NCBI GenBank assembly: GCA_947499255.1
Contig: CANMNF010000001.1
Location: 1,054,001 to 1,118,000 of the forward strand
Source: an uncultured Sphingomonadaceae bacterium
Lineage (GTDB): Bacteria; Pseudomonadota; Alphaproteobacteria; Sphingomonadales; Sphingomonadaceae
Length of the DNA stretch: 64,000 bases
Reading direction: 5' to 3'
Positions within the stretch are counted from its first letter, which is position 1. Every line of letters starts with the position of its first letter. Below are positions 25,764 through 36,797 of the stretch, piece by piece. The translations under genes and the position numbers were made by a program. The notes beneath the pieces were generated by a model. The model worked only from the letters and a program-made list of their open reading frames with translations. It was not told the origin of the DNA and did not search any database.

Positions 25764-26078
25764 ATGTCGATCCGTTTTGCCGCTTCCAAGCCATCTGTGC
25801 GCGCACGCACCCGTCCCAGCAGCACAAGCTTGTCTTTTCCGCGCGCCGCCAACGATAATGGCGACAACGCGCTGGGCGATACCAAGCTAACCGAAGCTTT
25901 GCGCCATTTTGCGCAGCACGGCCTGTCCGCTGCACAAGAGGCGTATGACGAAGCGCGCACTGCTTTTGCCGCCGGTGATGAGCAGGAGTTTGAACGGTGC
26001 CGCGATATATGCCGCGCGATTGATCGCCGTCTGGCCCAGCGCTTGCCGCTTCGCCAAGAAATCGCAAACCAGCGCTGA
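25764..26078 (+). CDS. Small conserved protein of unknown function
   Basis: A 104-residue protein with a basic N-terminal half and a helical C-terminal half (TEALRHFAQHGLSAAQEAYDEARTAF, then FERCRDICRAIDRRLAQRL). The AANDNG and ALRHFAQHGL segments resemble a small sphingomonad family I recall without a function. No motif indicates an activity. The ATG at 25764 was preferred because upstream sequence is low quality. It stands alone between the SleB and GGDEF-EAL genes. Confidence 0.6.
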   Translation: MSIRFAASKPSVRARTRPSSTSLSFPRAANDNGDNALGDTKLTEALRHFAQHGLSAAQEAYDEARTAFAAGDEQEFERCRDICRAIDRRLAQRLPLRQEIANQR

Positions 26079-26186
26079 GCCCAAAGCTGCGAAAAGGTCA
26101 CCAGAACCTTTCGGTCAACCGCGTAGCATGCGTCATGCGTTGGTTAACCTGTCAGTGACATTCACCCCCTATAAGATGCTGATTCT

Positions 26187-28148
26187 GTGGGGAGCTTTGG
26201 CATTTTTGGCCTTGAGAAATACTTTGACGAAGTTGTCAGCGGCGGCCGCCTTGATGAGGGCCTGCGAGCACATTTGAACAGGTCGATTCATGCGCAGATG
26301 TCGACCATTCTGGTCGGGTGTTTCTGCGCTTTGTTGAGTGCTTGGACCTGCTATATATACACCCGGCATTCGGCCCTTTTCTGGTTTGCCATCGCCTTAT
26401 CTGTGGCCGCCGTCATACGTATCGCTGCGACCTATGTTCACAAGAGGCAATCAGGCCTTCGCGATGATGGCTGGTTGCTCCACATCTATCCTATTGCCGC
26501 CTTTGGCTTTGCCGGATGCGTCGGCTTGGTGGCCAGTACGACCATCGCGATTAATGCGCCAATCGTCATACAACTGCTCGCAATGACCTACGCGATTGCC
26601 TATGCCAGCGGTATTTCCATGCGCAGTGCGGGGCGTCCTGTAATTGCGCTGGGTCAAGTCGGCCTGACAATTGTCCCTATTCTGGTGATGCTCGTGATGG
26701 CTGGTAGTTTAGCCCATTACGTGCTTGCCATCATCATTCCTGGCATGATGGTGGGCACCACAGCGCTAACCATCACCTTGTTCCGAACGATGACCAAGCA
26801 GGCCAATTTGAACGAAGATCTGCGCATGATGGCTGATGTGATTGAGCGTCAGGCACATGAGGATCCGATTACAGAACTTTTAAACCGCGCTGGGCTGGAC
26901 AACAAATTGACAGAAGCCTGCGCGGCAATACCACAAGACGCGCAGCTGGCGCTGATCTGGCTTGATCTGCACCGCTTTAAGGAAGTGAACGATTCCCTTG
27001 GCCATACTGCGGGCGATCTGTTGCTCAATGAAATGGGCCGCAGGCTTACCGAAATCTGTCCTGATAGCTCTGTGATCGCCCGGTTTGGCAGCGACGAATT
27101 TGTGATCGGCGTCGCTTTGGCCGATCGGCACAAAGCAGAGCGCCTTTGCCAGAAAATTTCCGACGCACTCGCCCAGCCGGTACGTGTTGCAGGACAACGG
27201 ATCGAAAGCGGCGCAGCGGTTGGTGCAGCGTTAATGCCCGATGATGCACAAACACTTGAAAAGCTGATGCAATCTGCAGATATCGCTCTGTTCAATGCCA
27301 AAATTGGTGGGCGTCACAAAGTGTCGTTTTTCGATCATTCGATGACCCGTGCTTTAGCAAGACGCAAGGAAATGGAAGCTGACCTGCGCACTGCTATCCA
27401 AAAAGACGAGTTGTCGGTGTTCTTCCAACCAATCGTTGATCTGGAAACGGGCAAAGTGCGCTGTTTTGAAGCGTTGCTGCGCTGGTTCCACCCTGAAAAA
27501 GGGGAATTGCGCCCCGATGAGTTTATTCCTGTGGCCGAAGAAACTGGGCTCATCATCACATTGGGCAATTGGGTTACCGCGCAGGCTGCACGCGCTGCGG
27601 CGACATGGCCCGATGATGTGATGCTGGCGGTTAATCTCTCACCTGTTCAGATCAAGGCACCGGGCGCTGCTTTGGGTATCTTGGCTGCGATCAAAGATGC
27701 CGGACTTGATCCGCGCCGCGTCGAGCTGGAAGTCACCGAAAGCCTGTTCCTTGAAGATGATGATAGCACAGCGCGCTTCATGCAGGATTTGGCACAAAAG
27801 GGCGTACGCTTTGCCCTCGATGATTTTGGCACCGGCTATTCCGCGTTGCATTACATCAACAAATATCCATTTCGCAAAATCAAAGTGGATCGCAGCTTTG
27901 TGTCCGGCCCCGATCATGGTCCCAAAACCGATGCCATCATCCGTGCCGTTGCCGAAATGGGCGCGACGCTTGATATGGAAATCGTTGCCGAGGGGCTGGA
28001 GACAATCGGGCAAGTGCAGTTCGTCAAACAGGCAGGCTGCACTCTGGGCCAAGGCTTCTTTTTCAGCCGTGCAGTTCCCGATTATCTGGCCGCAATCTTG
28101 CTGGCCGAAGAGGAAGAGCGGCTTGGCGCAACACGCCTTGCCGGGTAG
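26187..28148 (+). CDS. Membrane GGDEF-EAL cyclic-di-GMP protein with altered GGDEF motif
   Basis: A 653-residue protein with about six N-terminal membrane spans (residues about 38-205), a GGDEF domain (about 225-385) and an EAL domain (about 400-645). The GGDEF signature is RFGSDEF, with serine in place of the second glycine, so cyclase activity is doubtful. The EAL domain has EALLRW, VNLSP, ELEVTES, LDDFGTGYS, IKVDRSF and VAEGLET, all residues expected of an active c-di-GMP phosphodiesterase. Likely role: membrane-controlled c-di-GMP degradation, with the GGDEF domain perhaps sensing GTP. The start is GTG; no in-frame ATG lies close upstream. Confidence 0.9.
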   Translation: MGSFGIFGLEKYFDEVVSGGRLDEGLRAHLNRSIHAQMSTILVGCFCALLSAWTCYIYTRHSALFWFAIALSVAAVIRIAATYVHKRQSGLRDDGWLLHIYPIAAFGFAGCVGLVASTTIAINAPIVIQLLAMTYAIAYASGISMRSAGRPVIALGQVGLTIVPILVMLVMAGSLAHYVLAIIIPGMMVGTTALTITLFRTMTKQANLNEDLRMMADVIERQAHEDPITELLNRAGLDNKLTEACAAIPQDAQLALIWLDLHRFKEVNDSLGHTAGDLLLNEMGRRLTEICPDSSVIARFGSDEFVIGVALADRHKAERLCQKISDALAQPVRVAGQRIESGAAVGAALMPDDAQTLEKLMQSADIALFNAKIGGRHKVSFFDHSMTRALARRKEMEADLRTAIQKDELSVFFQPIVDLETGKVRCFEALLRWFHPEKGELRPDEFIPVAEETGLIITLGNWVTAQAARAAATWPDDVMLAVNLSPVQIKAPGAALGILAAIKDAGLDPRRVELEVTESLFLEDDDSTARFMQDLAQKGVRFALDDFGTGYSALHYINKYPFRKIKVDRSFVSGPDHGPKTDAIIRAVAEMGATLDMEIVAEGLETIGQVQFVKQAGCTLGQGFFFSRAVPDYLAAILLAEEEERLGATRLAG

Positions 28149-28256
28149 CTCTACCCCGCTGATCGGGCAATAAATTGCGCCGCAAAATTGTAACAATAGC
28201 AAGTACATATCCTCAGTGTAATGCTATTGCGAACTGTTAGCAGTAAATAACGTTAG

Positions 28257-29366
<1,110 letters not shown>

Positions 29367-29436
29367 TATGTCCTGCTCCGTCACCCATCTCGCGATATTA
29401 GCCCCTTGCGCAAAACAGGACGCGGCCACCTCGCTC

Positions 29437-29512
29437 CGTCATCCCGGCGCAGGCCGGGATCCAGTTGTGGCGCTCGGTGGCTCGCTGGATTCCCGCTTCC
29501 GCCGGAATGACG
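29437..29512. repeat. REPIN-like pair of inverted REP units
   Basis: Two REP units face each other. The left unit starts CGTCATCCCGGC and folds as ATCCCGGC-gcag-GCCGGGAT. The right unit folds as ATTCCCGC-ttcc-GCCGGAAT and ends GCCGGAATGACG. The outer ends pair and the inner ATCCAG/CTGGAT also pair, so the whole 76 bp is one large inverted repeat, the standard organisation of a REPIN. It ends 14 bp before the GIY-YIG gene. Confidence 0.88.
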
Positions 29513-29526
29513 GTTGAGGTGGGTGA

Positions 29527-29847
29527 ATGAAAAAACGCGGCTTTGTCTACATTGTGGCAAGCCGCAGGAACGGAACGATTTATTTAGGTGTTACCAGCGA
29601 TCTGCCCAAGCGTGTCTGGCAACACCGCGAAGGCGAAATCGAAGGCTTTACAAAGCGATACGGCTGCAAGACTCTCGTTTGGTATCAAGGATTTGACGAG
29701 AGTACACAGGCTAATCGCCCTTAGAAGCAGATGAAAGAGTGGAAGCGCGCGTGGAAGTTGCGCGCAATTGAGGAAATGAACCCCGGCTGGGACGATCTGT
29801 TCGAGCTGGTTTGTCAGAGAAATAGATTCCGGCCTTCGCCGGAATGA
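29527..29847 (+). pseudogene. GIY-YIG nuclease (UPF0213/URI-like), interrupted by an amber codon
   Basis: The frame starts MKKRGFVYIVASRRNGTIYLGVTSDL, a clear GIY-YIG domain (VYI and YLG strands, then the RVWQH arginine segment). Codon 66 (29722-29724) is TAG. The same frame then continues KQMKEWKRAWKLRAIEEMNPGWDDLF, the normal C-terminus of this family, to a TGA at 29845. Thus 106 codons carry one internal stop, with the neighbouring codons (ANRP) also off-family. The final codons RNRFRPSPE and the stop are supplied by the REP unit that follows. Either a pseudogene or a 65-residue truncated product. Confidence 0.85.
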
Positions 29848-29849
29848 CG
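29825..29849. repeat. Solitary REP unit overlapping the 3' end of the GIY-YIG gene
   Basis: GATTCCGGCCTTCGCCGGAATGACG contains ATTCCGGC-cttc-GCCGGAAT (8-bp perfect stem) and the same GGAATGACG end as the upstream REPIN. It supplies the last codons and stop of the GIY-YIG frame and ends 21 bp before sucD. The quoted span is split for clarity: ATTCCGGC, CTTC, GCCGGAAT, GACG. Confidence 0.85.
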
Positions 29850-29870
29850 AAAGAAGGATAGAACGCGGCG

Positions 29871-30761
29871 ATGAGCATCCTCATTAACAAAGACACCAAG
29901 GTCATCACCCAAGGGATGACCGGCAATACCGGCACGTTCCACACGCAGCAGGCGCTCGATTATGGCACCCAAATGGTTGCTGGCGTCACGCCGGGTAAAG
30001 GCGGCACTGAACATATCGGTCTGCCGCAGTTCAACACCGTCGCCGAAGCCAAAGCGGCCACCGGCGCGACGGCCTCTTGCATCTATGTGCCGCCGCCATT
30101 TGCAGCGGATGCCATGCTCGAAGCCATCGAGGCTGAGATTGAACTGATCGTTGCCATTACTGAAGGCGTTCCTGTGCTCGATATGGTCAAAGTCAAGCGC
30201 GCGCTGTCCGGCTCCAAATCGCGGCTGATCGGGCCGAATTGCCCCGGTGTGTTAACGCCGGGCGAATGCAAGATCGGCATTATGCCGGGCAAAATCTTTT
30301 CCAAAGGCAGCGTTGGCGTTGTCAGCCGCTCGGGCACGCTCACCTATGAAGCGGTGCACCAGACCACGGCTGTGGGCCTTGGCCAGACGACCGCTGTGGG
30401 CATTGGCGGTGATCCGGTGAACGGCACCAACTTTATCGACGTGCTCGACCTGTTCCTTGATGATGAGGAAACCAAATCGATCATCATGATCGGTGAAATC
30501 GGGGGTTCTGCGGAGGAAGAGGCAGCGGCCTTCCTTAAGGAAGAAGCCGCAAAAGGCCGGTCCAAACCAACGGTTGGCTTTATCGCTGGCCGCACGGCGC
30601 CTCCGGGTCGCCGCATGGGCCATGCAGGCGCAATTGTCAGCGGCGGCCAAGGCGGCGCGGATGATAAAATAGCGGCGATGGAAGATGCAGGCATCCGCGT
30701 CTCTCCCAGCCCCAGCGAATTGGGCACCACGCTCGACGCGCTACTCAAAGAGCTCGCCTGA
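29871..30761 (+). CDS. sucD: Succinyl-CoA ligase, alpha subunit
   Basis: A 296-residue alpha subunit. [17 protein letters not shown] binds CoA, and [27 protein letters not shown] and [17 protein letters not shown] contain the catalytic region with the phosphohistidine. It interconverts succinyl-CoA and succinate with NTP formation. The beta subunit gene sucC, usually directly upstream in alphaproteobacterial operons, is not in the window, so it must be elsewhere. sucA follows after 63 bp. Confidence 0.96.
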   Translation: MSILINKDTKVITQGMTGNTGTFHTQQALDYGTQMVAGVTPGKGGTEHIGLPQFNTVAEAKAATGATASCIYVPPPFAADAMLEAIEAEIELIVAITEGVPVLDMVKVKRALSGSKSRLIGPNCPGVLTPGECKIGIMPGKIFSKGSVGVVSRSGTLTYEAVHQTTAVGLGQTTAVGIGGDPVNGTNFIDVLDLFLDDEETKSIIMIGEIGGSAEEEAAAFLKEEAAKGRSKPTVGFIAGRTAPPGRRMGHAGAIVSGGQGGADDKIAAMEDAGIRVSPSPSELGTTLDALLKELA

Positions 30762-30824
30762 ACGCGAGTGGGCCAAAAGCACTGGCTCACAACTTACAAG
30801 ACTGCTCCCAAGGAGGGGCGACTT

Positions 30825-33665
30825 ATGGGTAACGAACCGCAAAATTTCCTCCCTGAAATGCCCGGGCAAGACGGCGCGCAGGATGGCCCAAGCTGGGGCA
30901 ATCCGCGCTGGCCTTTAACAGGCGATGACGCGGATCTGACCGAAGCGCTCGATCCAACGCAAATGGAAGCCGAGATCAAGGCCGCGGCAGCGAAAGCTGG
31001 CAAAGTCATGGATGAAGCAGCGATTGAAGAAGCTGCGCGTGCTTCGGTGCGGGCCATGCTGCTTATTCGCACCTATCGTGTGCGCGGACATCTGGCGGCG
31101 AACCTTGATCCGCTGGGCCTGCATGAACGTGAATTGCCCAAGGATCTGAGCCTTGATTGGCACGGCTTTGGCGGCAAGGCGATGGACGAGGAGGTCTATA
31201 TTGGCCGCAATCTCGGCCTTGAATGGGTGACCCCGCGCAAGCTGGTGGAAATCCTGCAGGAGAATTACTGCGGGAATGTCGGCTTTGAATATATGCACAT
31301 CTCCGACACGGAGGAGCGGCGTTTTATTCAAGAGCGGATCGAAGGCCCTGATCAGGTTGTTCAGTTCACTCCCGAAGGCAAGCGCGCCATCCTCAAAGCG
31401 GTGATCCGCGGTGAGGAGTATGAGAAATATCTCGGCAAGAAATATGTCGGCACCAAACGCTTTGGCTTGGATGGCGGCGAGGCAATGATCCCCGCGCTGG
31501 AAGCAGTGATCAAATATGGTGGCTCGCTTGGCGTGCGCGAAATTATCTATGGCATGGCGCATCGCGGCCGGCTCAATATCCTCGCCAATGTGATGGCCAA
31601 GCCGTATAAAGTGATCTTCCACGAATTTTCGGGCGGCTCTGCCAATCCCGATGATGTGGGCGGTTCGGGCGATGTGAAATATCACCTTGGCACCAGCACT
31701 GACCGCGAATTTGACGGCATCTCTGTGCATATGAGCCTGATGCCCAATCCATCGCATCTCGAAGCGGTGAACCCGGTTGTGCTGGGCAAAGCGCGCGCAC
31801 AACAGGCCATTCGCGACAATCTGGCCGAGCATGACGAAGTGCTGCCTGTGCTGATCCACGGCGATGCCGCCTTTGCCGGCCAAGGCGTGGTGTGGGAAAG
31901 CCTCAGTCTGTCCGGCGTGCAAGGGTATGATACCGGTGGCTGCCTGCACTTTATCATCAACAACCAGATCGGTTTTACCACCAGCCCGAAATTCGCCGTG
32001 CGCTCCCCTTACCCCAGCGATGTGGCCAAAGGCGTGATGGCGCCTATTTTGCATGTGAACGGCGATGATCCCGAAGCGGTGACTTTCGCGTGCAAGCTGG
32101 CGATTGAATATCGGCAAAAGTTCAAGCGTGATATCGTGATCGACATGTGGTGCTATCGCCGCTTTGGCCACAATGAAGGCGATGAACCCAGTTTCACCCA
32201 GCCGCTTATGTATAGCGAAATCGCCAAGCATCCGCGCGTCTCGCAAATTTATGCCGGTCGGTTGAATGCAGAAGGCCATATCGATGATGGCGCGACCAAC
32301 GGTATGCGCGAAGAATTTATCGCGCAGCTGGATGAAGAATTTGAAGCGGGCAAAAGTTACAAGCCCAATGAAGCGGACTGGTTTGCCGGACGCTGGTCTG
32401 GCCTGCACAAGCCTGCCGATCCAGAAAGCGCACGGCGCAATATCGACACTGCGGTTGAAAAAAAGCTGTTCGACAGCCTTGGCCGCACGCTGACAACCAT
32501 TCCCGATGATCACGAAGTCCACAAAACGCTGCGCCGCATTCTCACGGCCAAAGGTAAGATGTTTGATCAAGGTGAAGGTTTTGACTGGGCAACGGCAGAA
32601 GCGCTCGCCTTTGGCAGTTTGGTCACCGAAGGGTTTGGTGTGCGTTTGTCCGGGCAGGATTCGGGCCGCGGCACTTTTAGCCAGCGGCATGCGATCTGGG
32701 TCGATCAGAAAACCGAAGCCAAATATATCCCGCTGTCCACGCTGCCACATGGCAAATTCGAGGTCTATGATTCCACGCTGAGTGAATTTGGCGTGCTGGG
32801 ATATGAGTATGGCTTTGCGCTGGCAGATCCCAAGACACTGGTGATGTGGGAAGCGCAATTTGGCGATTTTGCCAATGGCGCGCAGATCATGATTGATCAG
32901 TTCATCGCCGCTGGTGAAGCCAAATGGATGCGGGCCAACGGTCTTGTCATGCTGCTGCCTCACGGTTTTGAAGGTCAAGGCCCCGAACACAGCTCCGCGC
33001 GCCTTGAACGCTTTTTGCAACTGTGCGCGAACGACAATATCCAGGTTTGCAACATCACAACGCCTGCGAACTATTTCCACGTTCTGCGCCGCCAGATGCT
33101 GCGTGCGTTCCGCAAACCGTTGATCATCATGACACCCAAAAGTTTGCTTCGTCATCCATTGGCGAAAAGCGATGCGGCGGAATTTATGGGCGATCATCAC
33201 TTTATGCGGATCAAGTCCGATCTCACGGATATTGCCGACAAGAAGATCCGCCGCCTCGTATTGTGTTCGGGCAAAGTTGCTTATGACCTGATGACCAAGC
33301 GCGATGAAGAGAAGGTGGACGATGTCTCTGTCGTGCGGATTGAGCAGCTTTACCCTTTCCCCGGTGAAGCGCTTGCCATCCGTTTGCAACGCATGACCGA
33401 TCTTGAAGAGGTCGTGTGGTGTCAGGAAGAGCCGAAGAATAACGGCGCTTGGACCTTTGTCGAAAGCCAGATTGAAGAGGCGCTGACCGCCTCTGGCCAT
33501 GATGGGATGCGTCCGCGTTATGCCGGGCGTGCTGCATCGGCATCGCCTGCAACCGGCTTTGCCAAGACACACCAGATGCAACAAGAAGCGCTCGTTGCTG
33601 ATGCGCTTGGTCTGGCATCCCCTGCCAAGGCCGCCCCGAAACGCAAAAGCGCCACTAAGCGCTAG
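30825..33665 (+). CDS. sucA: 2-oxoglutarate dehydrogenase E1 component
   Basis: A 946-residue thiamine-diphosphate enzyme, normal for the family. Landmarks are RTYRVRGHLAANLDPLG near the N-terminus, GMAHRGRLNILANVMAKP, HGDAAFAGQGVV (diphosphate-binding), YRRFGHNEGDEPSFTQP, and FGDFANGAQIMIDQFIAAGE in the pyrimidine domain. The ATG at 30825 follows AAGGAGGGG by a normal distance. It decarboxylates 2-oxoglutarate and passes the succinyl group to SucB. The C-terminus ends in a short Lys/Ala tail. Confidence 0.97.
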   Translation: MGNEPQNFLPEMPGQDGAQDGPSWGNPRWPLTGDDADLTEALDPTQMEAEIKAAAAKAGKVMDEAAIEEAARASVRAMLLIRTYRVRGHLAANLDPLGLHERELPKDLSLDWHGFGGKAMDEEVYIGRNLGLEWVTPRKLVEILQENYCGNVGFEYMHISDTEERRFIQERIEGPDQVVQFTPEGKRAILKAVIRGEEYEKYLGKKYVGTKRFGLDGGEAMIPALEAVIKYGGSLGVREIIYGMAHRGRLNILANVMAKPYKVIFHEFSGGSANPDDVGGSGDVKYHLGTSTDREFDGISVHMSLMPNPSHLEAVNPVVLGKARAQQAIRDNLAEHDEVLPVLIHGDAAFAGQGVVWESLSLSGVQGYDTGGCLHFIINNQIGFTTSPKFAVRSPYPSDVAKGVMAPILHVNGDDPEAVTFACKLAIEYRQKFKRDIVIDMWCYRRFGHNEGDEPSFTQPLMYSEIAKHPRVSQIYAGRLNAEGHIDDGATNGMREEFIAQLDEEFEAGKSYKPNEADWFAGRWSGLHKPADPESARRNIDTAVEKKLFDSLGRTLTTIPDDHEVHKTLRRILTAKGKMFDQGEGFDWATAEALAFGSLVTEGFGVRLSGQDSGRGTFSQRHAIWVDQKTEAKYIPLSTLPHGKFEVYDSTLSEFGVLGYEYGFALADPKTLVMWEAQFGDFANGAQIMIDQFIAAGEAKWMRANGLVMLLPHGFEGQGPEHSSARLERFLQLCANDNIQVCNITTPANYFHVLRRQMLRAFRKPLIIMTPKSLLRHPLAKSDAAEFMGDHHFMRIKSDLTDIADKKIRRLVLCSGKVAYDLMTKRDEEKVDDVSVVRIEQLYPFPGEALAIRLQRMTDLEEVVWCQEEPKNNGAWTFVESQIEEALTASGHDGMRPRYAGRAASASPATGFAKTHQMQQEALVADALGLASPAKAAPKRKSATKR

Positions 33666-33692
33666 TAACGAAACCAAGAGAGACATTAGCTC

Positions 33693-34922
33693 ATGGCCAT
33701 CGAAGTCACAGTCCCTACGCTCGGCGAATCGGTTACCGAAGCCACCCTTGGCGAATGGCTCAAACAGCCCGGTGAAGCCGTCGCGGCGGATGAACCCATT
33801 GCCAGCCTGGAAACGGATAAGGTCGCTGTCGAAGTGCCCTCCCCCGTCGATGGTGTCCTGTCAGAACACAAAGTCGCAGTTGGCGATACAGTTGAGCTTG
33901 GCGCATTGCTGGCGGTGATTGAAGAAGGCGCGAGCGCCTCTGCCCCTGCTGCCACACCTGCCGCTGCGCCTGCCGCAGCACCCGCCAAGGAGGCTGCCAA
34001 AGACGCCCCTGCTGCAAGCGGTGATCAACCCACTATGTCGCCAGCTGTGCGCCGCGCAGTGCTTGAACATGGCGTGGACCCGACCACCATCAAAGGCACC
34101 GGCAAAGATGGCCGCTTGACCAAGGAGGACGTGCTCGCCGCTGCCAAAGCAAAAGATGCTGGCACCACAGCGCCTGCTGCCGATGCCGCGCCTGCCGCCG
34201 CGCCGACGCCCGCCACAGGTGAACGCCGGGTGGAACGCGTCAAGATGACGCGTCTTCGCCAAACCATCGCCAAACGTTTGAAAAGCGCGCAGGAAGATGC
34301 AGCGCTGCTGACCACTTTCAATGATTGCGACATGACCGCCGTGATCGAAGCGCGCAGCGCTTACAAAGACATGTTCGCCAAGAAGCATGGCATCAAGCTT
34401 GGCTTTATGAGCTTCTTTGCCAAAGCGGCCTGCCTTGCTTTGAAAGATGTCCCCGCTGTCAACGCGCAGATGGAAGGGGATGAAATCCTCTATCACGATT
34501 TTGTCGATATTTCCGTCGCCGTATCCGCGCCCAATGGTCTTGTGGTGCCCGTTGTCCGCTCTGTCGATCAGATGAGCTTTGCCGAGGTTGAACTCGCGAT
34601 TGCCGGGTATGGCAAAAAAGCCAAGGAAGGCACGCTGACGATGGACGATATGAAAGGCGGCACTTTCACCATTTCCAATGGCGGCGTGTTCGGATCACTG
34701 ATGTCCACCCCGATTATCAACCCGCCGCAATCTGCCGTCCTCGGCCTTCACCGGATTGAAGACCGCCCCGTCGCGATCAATGGCGAAGTGGTGGTGCGCC
34801 CGATGATGTATCTGGCGCTGTCCTATGATCACCGCATTATTGACGGGCGCGAGGCGGTGACCGCGCTCAAGATCATGAAAGAAGCGATCGAAGATCCGAT
34901 GCGGATGTTGATCGACCTTTAG
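33693..34922 (+). CDS. sucB: 2-oxoglutarate dehydrogenase E2, dihydrolipoyl succinyltransferase
   Basis: A 409-residue acyltransferase. A lipoyl domain (residues 1-78) has the lipoylated lysine in [14 protein letters not shown]. An Ala/Pro linker follows, then the subunit-binding domain ([23 protein letters not shown]), a second Ala/Pro linker, and the catalytic domain ending with [13 protein letters not shown] (active-site histidine). It lies 27 bp after sucA and 10 bp before lpd, so the three enzymes of the complex are co-expressed. Confidence 0.97.
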   Translation: MAIEVTVPTLGESVTEATLGEWLKQPGEAVAADEPIASLETDKVAVEVPSPVDGVLSEHKVAVGDTVELGALLAVIEEGASASAPAATPAAAPAAAPAKEAAKDAPAASGDQPTMSPAVRRAVLEHGVDPTTIKGTGKDGRLTKEDVLAAAKAKDAGTTAPAADAAPAAAPTPATGERRVERVKMTRLRQTIAKRLKSAQEDAALLTTFNDCDMTAVIEARSAYKDMFAKKHGIKLGFMSFFAKAACLALKDVPAVNAQMEGDEILYHDFVDISVAVSAPNGLVVPVVRSVDQMSFAEVELAIAGYGKKAKEGTLTMDDMKGGTFTISNGGVFGSLMSTPIINPPQSAVLGLHRIEDRPVAINGEVVVRPMMYLALSYDHRIIDGREAVTALKIMKEAIEDPMRMLIDL

Positions 34923-34932
34923 GGGATTTATC

Positions 34933-36330
34933 ATGGCTGAATTTGATTACGACGTCCTTGTTATCGGAGCAGGTCCGGGCGGCTATGTCGCAGCGATCCG
35001 GGCTGCGCAATTGGGCCTGAAAGTGGCTTGCGCAGAAAGCCGGGAGACGCTGGGCGGAACATGCCTTAATGTCGGGTGCATCCCTTCCAAAGCGATGCTC
35101 CATGCCAGCGAGTATTTCGATGCTGCTGCCAATGGCGCAATGGCTGATATGGGCATTGATGTCGCACCCAAGCTCAACCTGCCCAAAATGCACGATCAAC
35201 GCCTCGATGCCGTGGGCGGATTAACCAAAGGCATCGAATTCCTGTTCAAAAAGAACAAGGTCGATTGGAAAAAAGGGCGTGCCAGCTTTGTTGATGCCAA
35301 CACCGTGACGGTGGGCGATGCGACGGTGACGGCGAAGAACATCGTGATCGCTACCGGCTCTTCGGTCACGCCGTTGCCGGGCATTGATGTCGATAATGAC
35401 AAAGGCGTGGTGGTCGATTCCACCGGCGCGCTGGAACTGGGTAAAGTGCCAAAGCATATGGTCGTGATCGGCGGCGGTGTGATCGGGCTGGAACTGGGCA
35501 GCGTGTGGCGCCGCCTTGGTGCCGAAGTCACTTGTGTGGAATTCCTCGACCAGATCCTGCCGGGCATGGACGAAGATGTGCGCAAGGAATCGAACAAGAT
35601 TTTCACCAAGCAAGGCATCACTTTCAAGCTTGGCACAAAGGTCACCGGCTGTTCTGTTCGCGGCAAAACCGCAAGCTTGACGATGGAACCTTCGGCAGGC
35701 GGCGAAGAAGAGGTGATGAAGGCCGATTGCGTGCTTGTCTCCATCGGTCGTCGTCCCAATACTGATGGTCTGGGGCTGGAAAATATCGGCCTTGGAGTGA
35801 ACCAGCGCGGGCAGATCGAAACCGATCATTCCTTCTGTACCAAAGTGCCCAGTGTGTGGGCCGTGGGCGATGTGATCCCCGGCCCTATGCTCGCCCACAA
35901 AGCGGAAGATGAAGGCATTGCGGTGGCAGAAAACATCGCCGGACAGATCGGCATCGTAAACCACGATGTGATCCCCAGCGTCGTTTACACCATGCCTGAA
36001 ATCGCCGGTGTTGGGCTTACCGAAGCGCAAGCCAAAGAACGCGGTGCTATAAAAACCAGCAAGTTTCCGATGATGGCAAATAGCCGCGCGAAAACCAACC
36101 ATGAGCCAGATGGCTTCGTAAAAGTGATCGCGGATGCTGAAACAGACCGCGTTCTTGGCGTGTGGGCCATTGCCAGCGTTGCAGGCACCATGATCGCAGA
36201 AGCGTGTATTGCCATGGAATTTGGCGCAACATCAGAAGACATTGCCTATACCTGCCACGCGCACCCCACCCATGCTGAAGCCACAAAAGAAGCAGCGATG
36301 GGCGTGCGGGGCAAGCCAATCCACATGTGA
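34933..36330 (+). CDS. lpdA: Dihydrolipoamide dehydrogenase (E3)
   Basis: A 465-residue flavoprotein disulfide reductase. The FAD-binding start is [21 protein letters not shown], the redox disulfide is [13 protein letters not shown], the NAD-binding motif is [15 protein letters not shown] and the C-terminal catalytic pair is CHAHPTHAE. It reoxidises the lipoyl groups of SucB and probably of pyruvate dehydrogenase as well. It closes the sucD-sucA-sucB-lpd unit. Confidence 0.97.
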   Translation: MAEFDYDVLVIGAGPGGYVAAIRAAQLGLKVACAESRETLGGTCLNVGCIPSKAMLHASEYFDAAANGAMADMGIDVAPKLNLPKMHDQRLDAVGGLTKGIEFLFKKNKVDWKKGRASFVDANTVTVGDATVTAKNIVIATGSSVTPLPGIDVDNDKGVVVDSTGALELGKVPKHMVVIGGGVIGLELGSVWRRLGAEVTCVEFLDQILPGMDEDVRKESNKIFTKQGITFKLGTKVTGCSVRGKTASLTMEPSAGGEEEVMKADCVLVSIGRRPNTDGLGLENIGLGVNQRGQIETDHSFCTKVPSVWAVGDVIPGPMLAHKAEDEGIAVAENIAGQIGIVNHDVIPSVVYTMPEIAGVGLTEAQAKERGAIKTSKFPMMANSRAKTNHEPDGFVKVIADAETDRVLGVWAIASVAGTMIAEACIAMEFGATSEDIAYTCHAHPTHAEATKEAAMGVRGKPIHM

Positions 36331-36340
36331 TGGCTGCACA

Positions 36341-36760
36341 ATGACTGGCCTGCCGCCCTTCCACTTCGCTTTCCCGGTTCACGATATCGCGGCCGCGCGC
36401 GAATTTTGGGTCGGGCTGATGGGCTGCAAGGAAGGGCGCAGCGATGCGCATTGGGTGGATTTTGATTTTTACGGGCATCAGATTGTCGCGCATTTATCGC
36501 CCAATGCGGGGGACGCGTTGGAAAACCCGGTCGATGGCAAATCAGTACCGGTGCCGCATTTCGGCGTGATCCTTGGGATGGATCAGTGGAAAGCGCTGGC
36601 AGACAAGCTTACCGATGCAGGCGCAGAATTCGTGATCGCACCTTATATCCGCTTTGCAGGGGAGCCGGGCGAACAGGCCACGATGTTCCTGCGCGATCCT
36701 TCGGGTAATGCGATTGAGATGAAGGGCTTTGCCGATCGCGCGCAATTGTTTGCAAGCTGA
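36341..36760 (+). CDS. VOC superfamily (glyoxalase-like) protein
   Basis: A 139-residue vicinal-oxygen-chelate protein with two beta-alpha-beta-beta-beta units. Candidate metal ligands are the histidine in [10 protein letters not shown], that in [10 protein letters not shown] and the glutamate in NAIEMKGF near the end. The RDPSGNAIE signature is typical of the family. The ATG at 36341 lies 10 bp after lpd, so it may be co-transcribed. The reaction cannot be predicted. Confidence 0.85.
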   Translation: MTGLPPFHFAFPVHDIAAAREFWVGLMGCKEGRSDAHWVDFDFYGHQIVAHLSPNAGDALENPVDGKSVPVPHFGVILGMDQWKALADKLTDAGAEFVIAPYIRFAGEPGEQATMFLRDPSGNAIEMKGFADRAQLFAS

Positions 36761-36797
36761 TGTGGTTCTTGCCCCGGCGGCGGGGTAAAGGCGCGCC

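Noticed and set aside
29722-29724. Amber codon of the GIY-YIG gene as programmed readthrough or recoding
   Set aside because: The codons just before the TAG also depart from the family, and no recoding structure is visible; decay is simpler.
30915-33686. 923-codon open frame on the minus strand opposite sucA
   Set aside because: It mirrors the codon structure of the high-GC sucA gene, has no family resemblance, and lies fully antisense to a certain gene.
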